64,000 nt of DNA from Ovis canadensis. Lineage: Eukaryota; Chordata; Mammalia; Artiodactyla; Bovidae. Of the stretch, positions 40,953 to 53,300 are shown piece after piece. The stretch covers positions 3,866,501 to 3,930,500 of the forward strand of contig NC_091247.1 in assembly GCF_042477335.2 (NCBI RefSeq), given 5' to 3'. The notes beneath the pieces are model-generated. The model did no database searches. It had not been told where the DNA came from and was given only the letters and a program-made list of their open reading frames with translations. The first letter of the stretch is position 1. Each line of letters begins with the position of its first letter. The position numbers and the translations under genes were made by a program.

Positions 40953-42461
40953 CTCCTCCTGGCATTGATCCTTCCTCCAGGCTGGCCGCACTCCAAGTGG
41001 CGTACCTGGGGCCAGGGGACAGCTGCTGTTTCCAGTGGGGCTCGGGCTGGGCCAAGGTCACACGCACACACGTGCGGGCATGGTCCATCTTTCCCAGGGT
41101 CCGCTGCTCCCGCGTGACCTGGTCCCCACGGGGCATCTGTGCAGGTGACTGCCCACCTGGGAGCCCAGGCAGATGGCAGGGCAGTGGGGAGGGCAGGGGC
41201 TCAAGGACTGGGGCTTGGCTGGGTGCACAGTGCCGACAAAGGACTCGCTTTTGCCCTCGGGGAAATGGGCTCCCTGTGACCCCATACCCTGACTGCAGTT
41301 CAGCAGAGGCCGTTTACAGGGTCTGGGCCTGTGACTTCTGGGACAGAGCTGGCCATGGGCTACCGGGCAACTGGTGTGGCCCCCGGCTGGTACCCAGGGT
41401 GTGCTGGGTGTCTGTACGGTGTGAAGTGGGGGTGAGGGCTGAAGCAGCGCCAGGTCGTCACCGGGCAGCACAGTGGGAGGTGGGGACGAGACTCCAGTCC
41501 AACCTGGAGGCTTTCCCCAAGGAAAAGGAAGGGCCGGGCTTTCCAGCCACACAGATGACCCAAGCAAAGACCCCAGGTCCACCAGCTGTGGCCAGGACCC
41601 AGAGACCTGCAGAAACACAGTTGGTCCATCTGCCTGTCCGCCTATCATTTCCAGCACCCAGATCTTTTGTGATGCAGAGTGGAGAGAAGCTGGAGAAATG
41701 TGGGAGGGGTGGGTGGCTGCAGGTGGGAGCCAGGAGTTAGGATGCCGGGAAGAGGAACGGTGCAGGCTGGGCTGGGCCGCAGAGGTTTGAAGGATGCCGG
41801 CAGTGACAGAAGATGAGCTTGTTGGCTCACACCTTTGCCCAGCCCCTCCAGTTCTAAGAATCTGCTCTAAAGAAGTGACTCTGATTATGGAGGAGGGGAA
41901 GCCTCCTGTGCTTGAAGTTCAGTGGCAGTAAAAACCAAGGAAGGCGGGGGCACCCGAGAGCAAACGGTGGCCTGGGTCTAAGACAGGAAGTGAGGTGGAG
42001 GAGCCTGGACCATCACGGTGCCCAGAAGCAAGAAGGCTGGGAAGACCAGATGGTATGTCAGAGGACACAGCAGCCAGCCTGGGGCTGTTCTCAGGCCAGA
42101 GATGAGATGAGCTGGGCAGCAAAAAGCAAGACTGCGATTGATTGAAACAAATCATCGCCAAGCTAAACAGGCCCTTCTGGTCATCACTAGGGCCAGAAAT
42201 GAGGCCGGGGGACGAGAGTGCCCGCACCCCAAACTGCCGGTCAATCAGTGCTCGTGTCTCTGAAGGGGCCCAGCAGACACTGGGGCCTCCCAACTGCACG
42301 GGCACGTCTGAGGCGGAATTGCTGTTGTTAGGTGTGATGACACCATCACTGTGTTTTTAAAACAAAAATCTTGATGTGTTAGAAACATACACTTAGGTAC
42401 CAATTTCCTTAAAACAGTTCCGGCAAAACACAAATACGAAATAGAACAGAATCACGGAGAG

Positions 42462-42620
42462 GGATTGCCCTGGCGGTCCAGTGGCTGATTCCATGCTCCC
42501 GATGCTGGAGGCCTGGGGTCAGGAAACCAGACCCCGCATGCCACCACTAAAGATCCTGCATGCTGCAACCAAAAGAAGCCACGTGCCACAGCGAAGCCAC
42601 GGCGCAGCGAAGCTGGAAAT
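42462..42620 (+). mobile_element. CHR-type SINE, diverged
   Basis: GGATTGCCCTGGCGGTCCAG start, ACCAGACCCCGCATGCCACC body and CACGGCGCAGCGAAG near the end. Confidence 0.7.
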
Positions 42621-43530
42621 GCGGGCTTTGAAATCAGGAGTGGATGCAACAGATCTGGTGGAGGGTGACTGGGCTTCTTATACAAGATGCAGCCTTTTCA
42701 CGTGTATTTGCTCTTCTCCATAAATAAAACGCTTCTTTAAAGGGGGGGGTTGGTGGCGTAGGCATGCAGGTTTCTAAGCTGGGAATCACTGAGCATTTGT
42801 CGAGGACCTGGCAAGGCCGTGCAGTCCGGCACATGGCAGGCAGGCTCTGGGAACCGTGGGGCTGAGCTGCAGAGGCACGGTGCTTGCCTGCCCCAGGCAT
42901 GTCTTTCTCAGCTCTGCACAGGAACTGAGGCGGCTTCTGGGTGAGGGGCCAGAACCCAGACCCTCTCCCCTGAGGTCTGAGCTTGGCAGCATGGCTCAGG
43001 AGGTGGGACGAGCCCCAGCTGAGATCCACCGGCCGGGACCAGGGCCTGAGGGAAAGCCTTGCAGAGGTGAGGGGCGGGGAGCAGCCCGGCCTGCCATTGG
43101 GAAGAGCTGCTTCTGGTCTTCTGGCTGAGGCAGGGCGACGGGCTCCCCTCTGGCTGGGGCAGCGTGTGCAGTGTGCCCCCCAGGAGCATAGGTTCAGCCC
43201 CACCCAGGGACCTGCTTGCCCTCTGGTTTCCCACTAGGCAGTGCTGAGACCATGGTGTCGTCTCCAGGAACCCCTCTGCAACACATCCTTGTGGAACAGG
43301 AAGGGTGAGCGTGTGGCTGGAGTGCCCTCCAAGGCTGCTCTCACCTGGCCCACCTGCTGAGGGGCACCCGGCCTGTTCTCAGCCATCCCAGCATCACCAG
43401 CATCAGGGCACCGACAAGCAACTGAAGGGACAAATGACGTCCAGCTGGAGCCCAAGCCCCGAGGCCAGAGAAAACCCCTCTCGGGTTCTGACACCCACAC
43501 TGAGACACTGAGACTCCTTGGGGAAATGTC

Positions 43531-43536
43531 TTTAAT
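43531..43536 (-). terminator. GTF3C5 polyadenylation signal (ATTAAA)
   Basis: Minus-strand ATTAAA about 617 bases after the stop. No better signal is seen between it and the stop. Confidence 0.7.
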
Positions 43537-43715
43537 GAGGACAGTTCCAGCTTGGCCTGCCCTTTGCCAGGTCACCCCAACAGATGGGGTCTAACCCTAA
43601 GGACAGTCTTCGCCACCGTGACCTGGACCAGGGTCCTCGCGCCGCCCTCACCTCCAGCCTGACCCCAGCCAGGCCGGCTCCTCCTGGGCCAAACCATCCC
43701 CACCGCCAGCTCCCG

Positions 43716-43953
43716 CTGGGCTCAGCCACAGGCAGGGCAGGGCGCTGGGCTCAGCCACAGGCAGGGCAGGGCGCTGGGCTCAGCCACAGGCAGGGCAGGG
43801 CGCTGGGCTCAGCCACAGGCAGGGCAGGGCGCTGGGCTCAGCCACAGGCAGGGCAGGGCGCTGGGCTCAGCCACAGGCAGGGCAGGGCGCTGGGCTCAGC
43901 CACAGGCAGGGCAGGGTGCTGGGCTCAGCCACAGGCAGGGCAGGGCGCTGGGC
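43716..43953 (-). repeat. 29-bp minisatellite in GTF3C5 3' UTR
   Basis: Eight consecutive units start at 43716, 43745, 43774, 43803, 43832, 43861, 43890 and 43919, each CTGGGCTCAGCCACAGGCAG plus GGCAGGGCG, with a partial ninth. Units are almost identical (one ends GGGTG), implying recent expansion. Confidence 0.95.
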
Positions 43954-44152
43954 TGGCGAGGCCAGGCACAGGCGCCAGGGGGCAGCCTGGGCAGGACCAG
44001 GGGCAGCACACCCAGCTGCTCTCCTCAGACAGGCTGCCTAGGGCCGTGCTGGCTGCTGCAGGCAGCGCTGGGGTCCCTGGCGCATCCCGGCCCCCTCTTC
44101 GGGCCTGGGCAGGGGCCTGGGTGGGGGGCCCGGCCAAGGGCCCAGGGCTGCA

Positions 44153-44313
44153 TTACACGTAGTCCAGGATCTCCGTCTCCATCTCGTTCTCGCTCCCGTC
44201 GGACGGCTTGAACTCCTCCTCCTCCTCGTCTTCCTCCTCCTCCTCGTCTTCCCCGGACTCACCGGTCAGCTGCTCTTTCCCACTGTCCGCTTTGGTCGGG
44301 CTGGAGAAGAGAG
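44153..44313 (-). CDS. GTF3C5: GTF3C5 exon 11 (acidic tail)
   Basis: [20 protein letters not shown], then a Glu/Asp run, [19 protein letters not shown] and TAA. The acidic run comes from GAG/GAA/GAC repeats at about 44214-44262. Confidence 0.95.
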
Positions 44314-47300
44314 CTGGGCCCAGAGACCAGGCCGGGTGTGTCCCGACGATGGCCCGGCCGTCCCTGGGCTCAGCCCCGGGGGACCTGCCTACAAATTCAG
44401 GGGCTGGGGCTCCAGTCTGAAGCTGCTCCAGGAATTAAGATGGCTGGTGGACCTGGACTCATTTAACCAGCACCCTCAGAGAAACACTGATGCCCAGGGC
44501 CCTGGGAACCTCCCCGGAGCAGCCCCAGGCAGCTCAGGAGTCCAGGGGACCCCACAGGAGTGGGCCCAGGCTGCCTTTCCCCAACTGGGTGCTCAGAGGG
44601 GCCTGTGTCCTGGGAGAAGCTGAGAGCCCCGGCTCCCGGCAGCTCTGTGGGGGTCGGTGGTCTGGGATGCCCCCACCCCAAGCCTGGAAGGAACCCCAGA
44701 GAGGGAAGGGGCGGGCAGGGCATGGCGACAGGGCCCCTGCCCCCGAGGAGAGACAGGAGCAACCTGCCCACACGTGGCCGCAGGACGCAGGGTGAGGTCT
44801 GGGCATGAAGTGGCAGCCCCAAGGGCAGCCCCAGCCCCTCTTCTGGGCCCGGCTCCTACCTGGAACCCCAGGGCTGAGCGCCTCAGGGAACCGCCGGGGG
44901 CAGGGGTGGGGGGGATGCTGGCTCTTGGCTCCCACCAGGTGAGGTTTCCTGTGGAGCAGGTCCTTGAGGGATGCCTGCTCCGGCCCTGGGGGCGCCCACA
45001 GCACGCGGGGTGAGCGGCTCTCACCAGGCCTCTTGGAGCGGATGGTCTGCCGGATCATGAGGGACATGGTGTCCCTCAGCTCGTCCGTGGTCTTGGGGAG
45101 GCACCAGCCGTCCCGCTCAGTGCACGAGCTCTCCGCCCCGTCATTGCGGTGAATGACTCTCTGCAGCCTGGGTTTCGGAGACAAAGGTTGGGGGTGGGTC
45201 TCTGCTCAAAGGCTGTGGGGGGACAGTCTCTGCTCAAAGGTCCAGGGTGTGGGTCTCTGCTCAAAGTTCTGGGGGGGGGGGTGTCCTCTGCTCAAAGGTT
45301 GGGGGGGAGTCTCTGCTCAAAGGTCCAGGATGTGGGTCTCTGCTCAAAGTCCTGGGCGGGGGTGTCTCTGCTCAAAGGTCCGGGGTGGGCGGTGGGGGGG
45401 GGGTCTCTGCTCACAGGTGCCAGTAAGCGGCTTCAGCAGAGCTGGGGTGCTCAGAAAAACAGCACTCAGAGTGCTGTCCTGCATATAAGCACGGTCGCAA
45501 AGGGCCTCCTCAAAAGCCACTCGCCAGACTCCAACCTGGGGTAAGCTGCCCCTCCAGCCCAGCACCCCTCTCCCGGCTTTCTAAACATCACTGGGAACAG
45601 CTGGGTTAAAAATGTCTGGGATTCTGTCGGCTCTGGGGACTGGGAACCATGTCAGGAACCCCAGTGCGGGCCACGGAGGAGGAAGACAAAGACCCGAGCC
45701 CAGCGCCATGCTCTGCGCCCAGCACGGCTGGCTGCTTGGGGGCAGGGTGGCCCACGGGGGACCCAGGAAGCCGCTGCTGGGTGCCACACGAGCCCGGGCG
45801 AGGGCTGGCAGCACTCACTCCCAGGGCCCAGCCGTCCCGAGGGGTCACGGCGGACATGAGAGGGAGGAGAGGCAGGACACACTTTGGTCCCCGGCAGTCC
45901 CTCTGCTCTGCGCCCGAGTGCCCCGGTCCCCGCCTCGGCACCCCTCAGGTACGTACTCCTCCACGTTCAGGTCACAGAACTGGTAGAACATCTGTCGGTA
46001 CGGCGGCAAGGCCCCCTCCTGGAAGATGTAGACCGAGTCCTGGAAAGGAGGGCCGAGACGAGCCGGGAGGGTCAGGGGAGCGGCCCAGGGTGGGCGGCGC
46101 TCGAGTCCCCGCAGGGGGGAGCTCCCCGGGGCTCTTCCAGGGCAGCGGCCCGTGCCAGCCCTGAGACCTGGCAGGCTTGGCTCTCCTCTCTGGATTCAGG
46201 CGGGCGGATGGGTCAGAGGCCGGGGAGGTCAGTAGGACATAACCTGCAATTCCCCCGGTGCTGATAGGCGTGGAAGCAGCCAGGCCTCCCGGTACCCTAG
46301 AGCTGCCCGCAAGACCAGCCAGGCACGTCTAGTGGGGAGGCCCCACTGGGGTTGGGCTCTGCCTCGGCGCCTCCCTGAAGAGAGGCCTCCTCACTTCTCC
46401 TAAATGGTCATCTTAGGGAGAGCTGCAGACCAGCTCCAGAGGTGGAGACTACGGCCTAAAATGAGGTTCCTGAAGGCGGCTTTCCACCCTGAGGAGAGAG
46501 GAGACGGACCCTGCGGGCATATAGCTGGCCCCAGCCCTCTGTGGCCGGGGACTCCTGCCCAGGCCTGGAGCAACTCACGACAGGCCTTGGGACGTCGCTG
46601 CCGTGCTGGGTGGCTGTGCTAAGGGGGCCCAGGCCTGGGAGGGCGGCCCTCATCCAGCCCACGGCTGGGTGCAGGTGGTCTGCTGTGGCTCTGGGCTCAC
46701 AGCCCTCAGTCTCACCCTGCCCGGGGGGCCACAGGGGCCTCAGGGCCCAACTCAGAGGGCAGTGCACGCGGCTGTTGGTGTCCAAGACCCTCTCTGAGAC
46801 GGACGTGCCCTGGCGGTCAATACCCTCGCCCCAGGGGCTCACATCCTGAGTTGTGTTTGGAGGCAGTGCTGGGAAGTGGGAGTAGGGTGAAGGGACTGGA
46901 AGGGGAGGGCAGCCTCCACCAGAGCCTCCCCATGTCACAGGCGAGGCCCAGTACGGGTAGCGGGGCCCGGCCTGCCCAGGGGAGGGGCCGCTGCTCCACC
47001 CACCCCTCACTCTTGCCCAGACAGGCTGCCCGCGGACGCCCACCTTGAGCTTGTACTTGTTGGGACTCGACTTCTGTGCAGTGGCCGACCCTGAGGGGCC
47101 CAGGCCTTGCTTCAGGTCATGCATGGTGACGAGCTGGCTGGCTGCGAGGGGACCACGGCAGGGGTCTGGAATACAGGGGGGTATTTCTCCTGCCCCCCGA
47201 CCACCCCCTCCCACCCTGGGGTGCGCTGGCCAGCAGGGCCCTGGAGTGACCCTTCGGGAGGCCCCTGCCCTCCCACAGTCTGGATGCCCCTCTTTCCCGG

Positions 47301-50300
47301 CGCCTGCTCTGCAAGGGAGCCCGAGGCCCTTACTGGTCTTTTTGACGGTGATGGGGAGGCTGTAGTTGTAGGTGCTGCGCTTGGCCTTGACGGGCATGTC
47401 GCTGGGGGCGTAACCTGCCGGAGAGGGCGGGCACATCAGGCTAGGGGGTGCAGAGCCCCTGACAGCGCGGCCTGCACCACGGGTGCACCAGGGCTCCCAG
47501 GGGCGGCTCCTGAGAGAGGGCACAGGGCCCCGAGCTGGACAGGAGCCGCCGTGTCTCGCTGCTTGGTGTGCGGGGGACTCACCGCAGGCGGGGGACGGAC
47601 ACTGACCGGACGCCTGGCCTGCACGGCAGGAGCCGCAAGTAACTGTGGAAGAACAGAAGGACCACTAGAGCGGCACCACGGGGCCAGGAAGGGAGCTCGG
47701 GTCCTCGGGTCTGCACTAGCCCGCCTCCAACAAGCCCGCTGAGGGCGGAAGGCGCTCACCCTCTCCGTGAGGATCTACTCTCCTTACCCAGAGGATGCTG
47801 CAAATGCAAAGCTAGGAAGGGAAAAGGAGAGCCAGGGTTTTAGCAACTGTTTACCGTATTTCATTCCACATCGGATTCGGAAGTCAAGCACTTGATAAAT
47901 CTTGGCCTCTGGGCGTTTTCGGGGGTCATATCCAAATCGAATCCACAGGCTTCTCCAGGGGCCTGTTATCTGGAGACAGAAAGGGTCGAGGTACGAAGTG
48001 AGGTTCAGGCTGATTCTCAGCTCCCCTGGGATGCAGGCTCAGGTAGGGCTCTGCAGCCCCTGCCCCGCAAGCTCGCTCATGTGGCTCTGTTTCCTGGGAT
48101 GGGTCACTTGACCCTTCCAAACCTTGGTCTTCCAAACAGAGGGCATTTTCGGGAGGATTAAAGGAGTCTTAAAGCTGAAGCTCCAATACTTTGTCCACCT
48201 GATGCGAAAAGCCGACTCACTGGAAAAGACCCTGATGCTGGGAAAGATTGAAGGCAGGAGAAGGGGAAGACAGAGGATGAGATGGTTGGAGGGCATCGCT
48301 GACTCAATGGACACAAGTCTGAGCAAGCTCTGGGGGATGGTAAAGTACAGGGAAGCCTGGCGTGCTGCGGTCCGTGGGGCTGCAAACAGTCGGACACAAC
48401 TGAGCGACTGAGCAGCAGTGACAGGAGGAGATGGGGACCCTGGCGCCCTTGGCACAGCGCCTGGCACAGAGAAGAGCCTGGGAACCATCACAACTGTCCT
48501 GACAGGCGGGAGGCTCTGAGGCCCCGTGTCCAGAGCGCCCAGGCTGAAAGGCAGCGCTGTGAGGCCGGGTCTAGGCCCCCCACCCCAACTGCCATCACAG
48601 TCACATCGTCTGCCTGCCCCCCAGGGCCCCATGTTCAACCCCTGGCCGGCAGGAGTGCCTCCCCGTGGCCCCTTGGGGAATCTTGACAATGACACCCCCA
48701 TCTCCAGTCCCTCTTGGACTCAGTCTGAGGTATGTCTGCTGCGCACTGAAGCCCACTCGACCCGGGGAGAATGAGTGAATGCAGGTGGCACCGTGGTCAG
48801 GGCCCCCAGGAGCTCTGCCACATGCTGGCTGCAGGACGCTGGCACGTTGAGGCCCCAGGCCGAGCCTAGCATCCTCACCAGAGCAATGCCCCTGCTGCTG
48901 CGCCAGCAGAGAAGAGGCTGTGCACACAGCACTTACCCCAGCCCCTGGTCCTGGAAAGCTCTCAGCTCAAGGCCGTTAAAAAAGGTACAATCCCTTTATT
49001 TGCAAGTTACGTAATCAGTCTTGAATCCCACAGTCACCCCAATGTGGCTGACATGTGACCGCGGAGGCTGAGGAAGGCCTCTGCAGGGGCGGTACCGAGC
49101 TGTCCCGCGGGTGCTGGGATCAGGACAACCGTGGCGGGAACCCAGGGGGGCAGCAGGCAGACCCTTACCATGTAATAGGCCACGAAGGGCAGCAAGATCT
49201 TGAGCTTGTCGGGGTGGACACTGATGTTGGCCTTGAGGGCGTTGCGTGACCAGATAGGACGGATGTCAAACAGCTGGAGGGTCAAAGCAGAGGCTGAGAG
49301 GAAGGCAGGCAGCTTGCCCGCCAGCCCCAGGGCCCCCTGCAGGGTCCGGCCCCAGAGGAGGGGCAGCCTCGGGGAGCTGCCTCGTGCTCGCTTGTCCCTC
49401 CCTTGGAAGTGGCCTGTGCACCCAGCACACGCCAGTGCAGCTGAGCCTGGGTGTCCTGAAGGACCACGAGGGGCACCGTCAAAGGGTAACGGGGGAGGCA
49501 GAGGACCAAAGGCCAGAGTGGGGCCAGGCCAGAGCTCCAGGACCCTGAGCAGCCCGAGGGCAGAGGCCTGAGCTGGGATGTGAGGAGGCCCTGGGGACAG
49601 CCCAGCCCAGGGGAGGGCTGTGGAAGGCTAGGGGGTGGAGGAGGGCCAGGGCAGGAGTGGCCCCAAGCCACGGGGAGGCTGGGCTGTGCGCAGAAGAGTG
49701 GCCCCATGTCCCCTGACCCAGTGACTCGGGCCAGGCAGAAGGCTTCTTCCTCCCAGGGCCGCCTGGCCAGCTGACTAACGGGGAGGAAGGGCCAGGCCTG
49801 GCACACAGCAGGTGCCCCAGCTGATGTGTGCCCTGGCCAACGACTGGAGGAAGGAAGTTTCCGGGACCCCGGAACTCCAGGCTGCAGTCACGCCTGGACC
49901 GCGCTGACCCCCTGGGAACCTCAGAGGAGGCTGAGGAACACTTTCAGCCTTGGGAAGGCAGGGCGCGCACTGGCAGAGCTTGAGACATGGCATCTGGAGG
50001 TGATGGGTCCCGCGAGTTAATGAGCAAGTCTGAGACAAGCGCGGGGTCCAGCAGGTGAACGGGGCGGCCGAGGGGCGGGGCGCACCTTCCTCAGCTCCGC
50101 CTCCACTCTGTGGTCCACGGGGTTGGTGCAGACCTTCTTCCATGTCTGGACCGCGGCCTCCATCGGCCGCTCGGGCACCTCGTCCCCCTCAAAGTTGACA
50201 AAGATGGCGTTGTGGGGGCGCCGGGCCCTGCTCAGGCCGATCAGGTTCTCGCCCGAGACGGCAGGATTGTTGTAGCCTTCCCTGGGGGCAGAGAGGGGGC

Positions 50301-53300
50301 TGAGGGCAGCGCGCCAGGCGTGGGCCCAGCTGGACACTGGCGGCCCAAGTTTGGGTGCTTCCCCTGGAAGCTGGGAGAGGGGAGGATCTCGGTGCCAGCC
50401 GGGGGCAAAGGGGCAGCGAGTCAGAGAGCTCAGGGAGGCTCTGAAGCTGGGCCCAACATCCCAGAGGCTGGTGACCTCACAGCCGCATCGAGTTGTCATG
50501 GCACTGTCCAGCCAGCGAGAAGCTGGGAACAGCCCAGCATCTGTCAGGCGTAGCGGGGGAATCAGCCGAGGTGCGGCTACACAGGAACCACGGATCCTCT
50601 GCCAGCTGTGCTTACTGACATCACAGATCACTCATCTAACCCTCGAAACGGTCCTTCCATTTTCCCATAACAAGGACCCAACTTCCACAAGTCCCTGAGG
50701 CCACGGGGGTTGGAGACCTGCTTGGGCCAGAGCTCGAGGTGACAGAGCTGGGATCCCAGCCCAGGGAGGCTGGGCGGGGGCCTGGGGGCGGGTGGTGATG
50801 GCGCCGACTACTATCTGGCCGCCTGCGATGGAGCCTGAGTCCCTGACTTGAAGCATCTCAACGATACTGCAGTGAAGGGAGGAAGAATACTACCAAACAG
50901 TCTCATCACAGAGCACAGAGGCTAACCGGACTCTGCTTCCACTGCAGGGGCACAGGTCCCATCTCTGGTCGGGGAACTAAGACCCGGCAAACCACGTGGA
51001 GCGGCCAAGAATAAAAATAAGTTTTTAAAAAAGGGCTCCGTTTTTATAGCAGAAATCAAGACAATATTGTAAAGCAATTATCCTTCAACTAGAAACAAAG
51101 TAGAAAAAGCGCTCTGTTGCCGGCAACCTTTATGAGCACCGAACACAGGGGCCAACACTTCCCAGGAGGCTCCGAGTGCCTCCCTCTGTGGTGGGAGTCG
51201 GAGCGTCCGGCCTTGCTGAAGCAGGGAAGCAGCCCCAGGGACCCCCAGACGCCCCCCCATCAGCTCCCACAACTGCCATCACACGGCCACTTCCACACCA
51301 TCCAGGCTCCATCCCAACCCACTCTATTATTCTGAAGTACTTTTCAAAGTACATCCTGGATGTCACACAGGGGATTATTCGCTTTTAAATCTGTTTCCAT
51401 TTCACCTTCATTTTCCATGAGTACACACCATCTGCATATTTACAAAGAACAACAAAGTGATTTTTCACATTGGGAAACAGAATTATAAAGACGGGATTGA
51501 AGCTGTGGCTTTTTTCAAAAGCATGACTCCATCTGAAACCCCCCGAATTTGTCCAGTTTTAAAGACACAACCCTGAAGCCCCAGACACCCGAGCAGGAGA
51601 GCCCCTGGCGGCCCCTCCGGGCCCAGCGGCAACTGCAGGGAGGGGGGCCCTGCCTGGCTCTCTGCTGGCTCCCCCCACCTCAACTGCCTCAAGGAGGAGG
51701 GTCCACAGGTCATCTAGGAAGTTGAACCTCCCTGGACCAGGGCAGGCCAGTGAGGCGGACGCCAGGCCTCCTCGGCCAGTCCTCGGTACCCAGGAAGGTC
51801 AGCAGAGCAGAAAAATCGATTGCAGCCCTGGGAGACCAGGCAGGCTCTTTCCATGTGCCGGAAAATCAATAAACCACATAAGAGAAAAACAGGGCCCGTG
51901 GGTCCCAAGGCAGCTGGCTTCCCACCCCAGGCCCCTCCCAGAGGCGCGAGGACAGAGGCGTGACTGCAGTCACTGCTGCCAGCCAGCGCCAGGGCCAGCA
52001 GTGTCCGGGGAAGGGAGGGCGCGCTCTCGTTTCTTCCTGGACATATTTGTGTCTGTTTCTGACTTAGGAGTAAAATGTTTGTGGGAGGAAAATAATTAAA
52101 ACATTTTAGAAATATGCACATTTTAAAAATTAAAACTCTTGTATCTAGTATAATATACGCACAGAAAACTGTCACTGCACAGGCTAGAGTTTTCGGCAGG
52201 AGGGGATGGACTTGATTCTTTTAGTTAAACACATCTACAAGGTTTGGTCTTTTCTAACAAGCACAGTTTACTCCTGTGATCAGAAAAAAGGGTGAGGCGG
52301 TGGGATGATGGGCTCAACAGGCCTGAGAGTTGGCGACGTCCCCTGGCTCTCAAGTCGCCTTGGAGACAATGGGGCAGACATCCTGGGCCGGGATGACGTA
52401 AGGATGCTGTTGCATTCGCTCGATCTGCGGCCGGTGCCGTGGCTGCCTTAGCTCTTCCCGGCGCAGATGCACACCAACTTGTTTCTGGAGGGTGCGCTGT
52501 GATGCCGGGGTGGCGGAGGGGAGAGGAAGCCAGCAGCGGAAGGCTGCTAATGGCTGAAGCTGGTGACGGGGGTGGGGGGTCCAGACAGCCCCCTCTCCTT
52601 TTGGAACACCTCAGAATGCATTTTTTAAAGGAAGAGAACAATTCCCCTCTCTCTTCAGGGCAGAATCTAAGCTCCTCCGCGGGGTCTGCAGAACCCTCAC
52701 CCACCAGTCTCTTGGCTTCAGGGACAATCCCCTAGACCAGTCCTCTGCACGTGCCAGCAGCAGCACCCAGGTCTGGTACGCCCTCCCTCCCTCCCCGGAC
52801 CTTCATCTGTTTCAAAGGTCACACCCCCAAGAGTCCTCCCTATGCCCCACTCACGGTCCACAACAGCCCAGTCCCCACTTGTCTCCTTTAAGACACACGC
52901 CTGCCCACTGGCCCCCGCTGCCCACTTACTCACCCCATGTGCCCTGCCGGATCCCCAGCTGGGCCCACAGAGAGCCACCTGTCATGCCCCCTCCAACCCC
53001 AGCTCCAAGGGGAGGCCTGGGCCCTGCCAGGCGGACAGGGCTCGTTGATGCAAATATTTGATGAGGGAAAAGAAGGTTCTCGTCCTTCCGCCCCTCCAGA
53101 GATGACTGTCTGGGCCCAATCTTCCCGGTTTTCCCAGGCTTCTGTCATCGCTCAGTTTATTTTTACAGCGTGCAGTCTGCTCTAGTGAAGTTCTCTGGAC
53201 ATGAGCCACGTTGGCCCATGGAGCCGGGCTCTGGTACAGGCGGTGTGGTCTTCCCTGGCACAGACAGGCCATCACTTAAGTAACTGCATGGCACCTATTC

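Larger units (their letters stand above)
40880..43511. other. Intergenic region between the CEL promoter and the GTF3C5 3' end
   Basis: Contains the CEL promoter elements and one CHR SINE (42462-42620). No gene, RNA or other repeat is recognised in the rest, where open stretches have no family match. Confidence 0.6.
43512..44152 (-). other. GTF3C5: GTF3C5 3' UTR
   Basis: Runs from the stop to about 20 bases past ATTAAA (43531-43536, minus strand). About a third of it is a 29-bp minisatellite. Confidence 0.75.

Noticed and set aside
43584-44162. Plus-strand open frame with a repeated GLSHRQGRALGSATGRAG-like peptide, and a CRISPR-like look
   Set aside because: Product of the 29-bp minisatellite. 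Units are contiguous with no unique spacers, and this is a mammalian 3' UTR.
45149-45544. Plus-strand frames with repeated LCSKV peptides
   Set aside because: Translation of the intronic G-rich minisatellite; not a gene.
46456-47523. 355-codon open stretch on the minus strand
   Set aside because: Runs through GTF3C5 introns around exons 7 and 8 in GC-rich DNA. Only short parts coincide with real exons.
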